From positions 1 through 6,358 of the forward strand of contig CADBDO010000048.1 in NCBI GenBank assembly GCA_902793515.1: a stretch of DNA of 6,358 bases, read 5' to 3'. The position numbers and the translations under genes are program-made. Below, in pieces: positions 5,801 to 6,358 of this stretch. Positions within the stretch are counted from its first letter, which is position 1; the number at the start of each line of letters is the position of its first letter. This stretch comes from an uncultured Erysipelotrichaceae bacterium. Lineage in GTDB: Bacteria; Bacillota_I; Bacilli_A; RFN20; CAG-826. Below the pieces are notes generated by a model. It had not been told where the DNA came from. It did not search any database and saw only the letters and a list, made by a program, of their open reading frames with translations.

Positions 5801-6358
5801 CTACTCTAATTGACCTTTCTTTGTCGCTTCTTGAAGGACTTCCTTCAAGTACTCACCTGTGTATGAGCCTTTGACCTTGGCCACTTCCTCAGGCGTTCCT
5901 TTAGCGATGATGGTTCCTCCAGCGTCTCCGCCTTCAGGACCGATATCGATGATATAGTCAGCGCACTTAATGACATCAAGGTTGTGCTCAATGACGATGA
6001 CGGTGTCGCCATGGGAGACGATGCTTTGAAGGACTTTGATGAGTCGCTTCACGTCATCGGTATGGAGACCGGTGGTTGGTTCATCAAGGATATAGACAGT
6101 CTTGCCAGTCGGTCTCTTCTGGAGTTCGAAGGCAAGCTTGACACGCTGTGCTTCGCCACCGCTAAGGGTCGTAGCAGGCTGACCTAATTTGATATATCCA
6201 AGGCCTACATCGTATAAAGTCTTAATTTTGTGGGCGATTTGTGGGCGATTTTCGAAAAATTTCACGGCTTCTTCGATGCGCATGTCGAGAACATCGTAGA
6301 TATTCTTGCCTTTATAGACGCATTCAAGGGTCTCGTGGTTATAACGCATGCCGTTGCA
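5801..6358 (-). CDS. uvrA: UvrA excinuclease subunit A, C-terminal part (5' end outside window)
   Basis: About 185 C-terminal residues of the roughly 940-residue DNA-damage sensor of nucleotide excision repair, an ABC-type ATPase that loads UvrB onto lesions. The frame is open to the right edge and begins [12 protein letters not shown], so the Cys at the edge is a ligand of the second zinc finger and RYN follows it as in the family. The C-terminal ATPase motifs come next: [19 protein letters not shown] (signature), [12 protein letters not shown] (Walker B and D-loop), then [20 protein letters not shown] with the H-loop histidine, and GPEGGDAGG. The protein ends EATKKGQLE with TAG at 5801-5803. 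The internal ATG at 6347-6349 is not the start. It leads the cluster visible here, and the promoter, possibly ahead of a uvrB-uvrA pair, lies beyond the window. Confidence 0.97.
   Translation of the reverse strand, partial: CNGMRYNHETLECVYKGKNIYDVLDMRIEEAVKFFENRPQIAHKIKTLYDVGLGYIKLGQPATTLSGGEAQRVKLAFELQKRPTGKTVYILDEPTTGLHTDDVKRLIKVLQSIVSHGDTVIVIEHNLDVIKCADYIIDIGPEGGDAGGTIIAKGTPEEVAKVKGSYTGEYLKEVLQEATKKGQLE

Noticed and set aside
6229..6250. Perfect tandem copy of an 11-base word (TGTGGGCGATT twice) inside uvrA, suggestive of a recent duplication or frameshift.
   Set aside because: The encoded stretch [13 protein letters not shown] has the same length as the matching part of ordinary UvrA proteins (ENIPKI-RKLQTL), and the frame is intact on both sides, so the repeat is a codon coincidence.
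1..6358. A Mollicutes genetic code (TGA read as Trp), suggested by the absence of TGA stops.
   Set aside because: All genes read through in the standard code at normal lengths without in-frame TGA; eight stops are too few to infer a change.

Overview
The window carries the 3' part of a tightly packed minus-strand cluster of seven genes. In transcription order (right to left) they are uvrA (3' end only), lgt, trxB, rapZ, whiA, a small XRE-type regulator and a HAD-family phosphatase. The cluster converges on the 3' end of one plus-strand gene at the left edge, and a single bidirectional hairpin separates the two. RapZ, WhiA and a uvrA/lgt/trxB neighbourhood together point to a low-GC Gram-positive lineage (Bacillota/Bacilli, possibly an Erysipelotrichia-, RF39- or Acholeplasma-like group). 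That placement is an inference from gene content. All eight visible stop codons are TAA or TAG, and no long frame needs TGA read as Trp, so the window neither requires nor excludes a Mollicutes-type code.

Layout: 2-286 (+) is the 94-residue C-terminus of an unrecognised protein with codon usage typical of highly expressed genes. 304-331 is the bidirectional terminator. 333-992 (-) is the HAD hydrolase, 998-1243 (-) the XRE regulator, 1233-2195 (-) whiA with a GTG start, 2195-3061 (-) rapZ, 3061-3972 (-) trxB, 3965-5791 (-) an unusually long lgt, and 5801-6358 (-) the end of uvrA. Neighbouring minus-strand genes overlap by 1 to 11 bases or lie 5 to 9 bases apart, so transcription as one unit with translational coupling is likely. 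No promoter for it lies in the window; it must be upstream, beyond the right edge. No intergenic stretch exceeds about 50 bases.

The cluster mixes housekeeping roles: nucleotide excision repair (UvrA), lipoprotein maturation at the membrane (Lgt), thiol redox (TrxB-like), the RapZ/YvcJ nucleotide-binding protein, and the sporulation/division-type regulator WhiA. The most interesting points are three. The TrxB-like protein has lost both recognisable NADPH-binding motifs. Lgt is about twice the usual length, with extra membrane segments at both ends. The usual yvcK gene is missing from between rapZ and whiA. I found no defence system, mobile element, CRISPR array or RNA gene.
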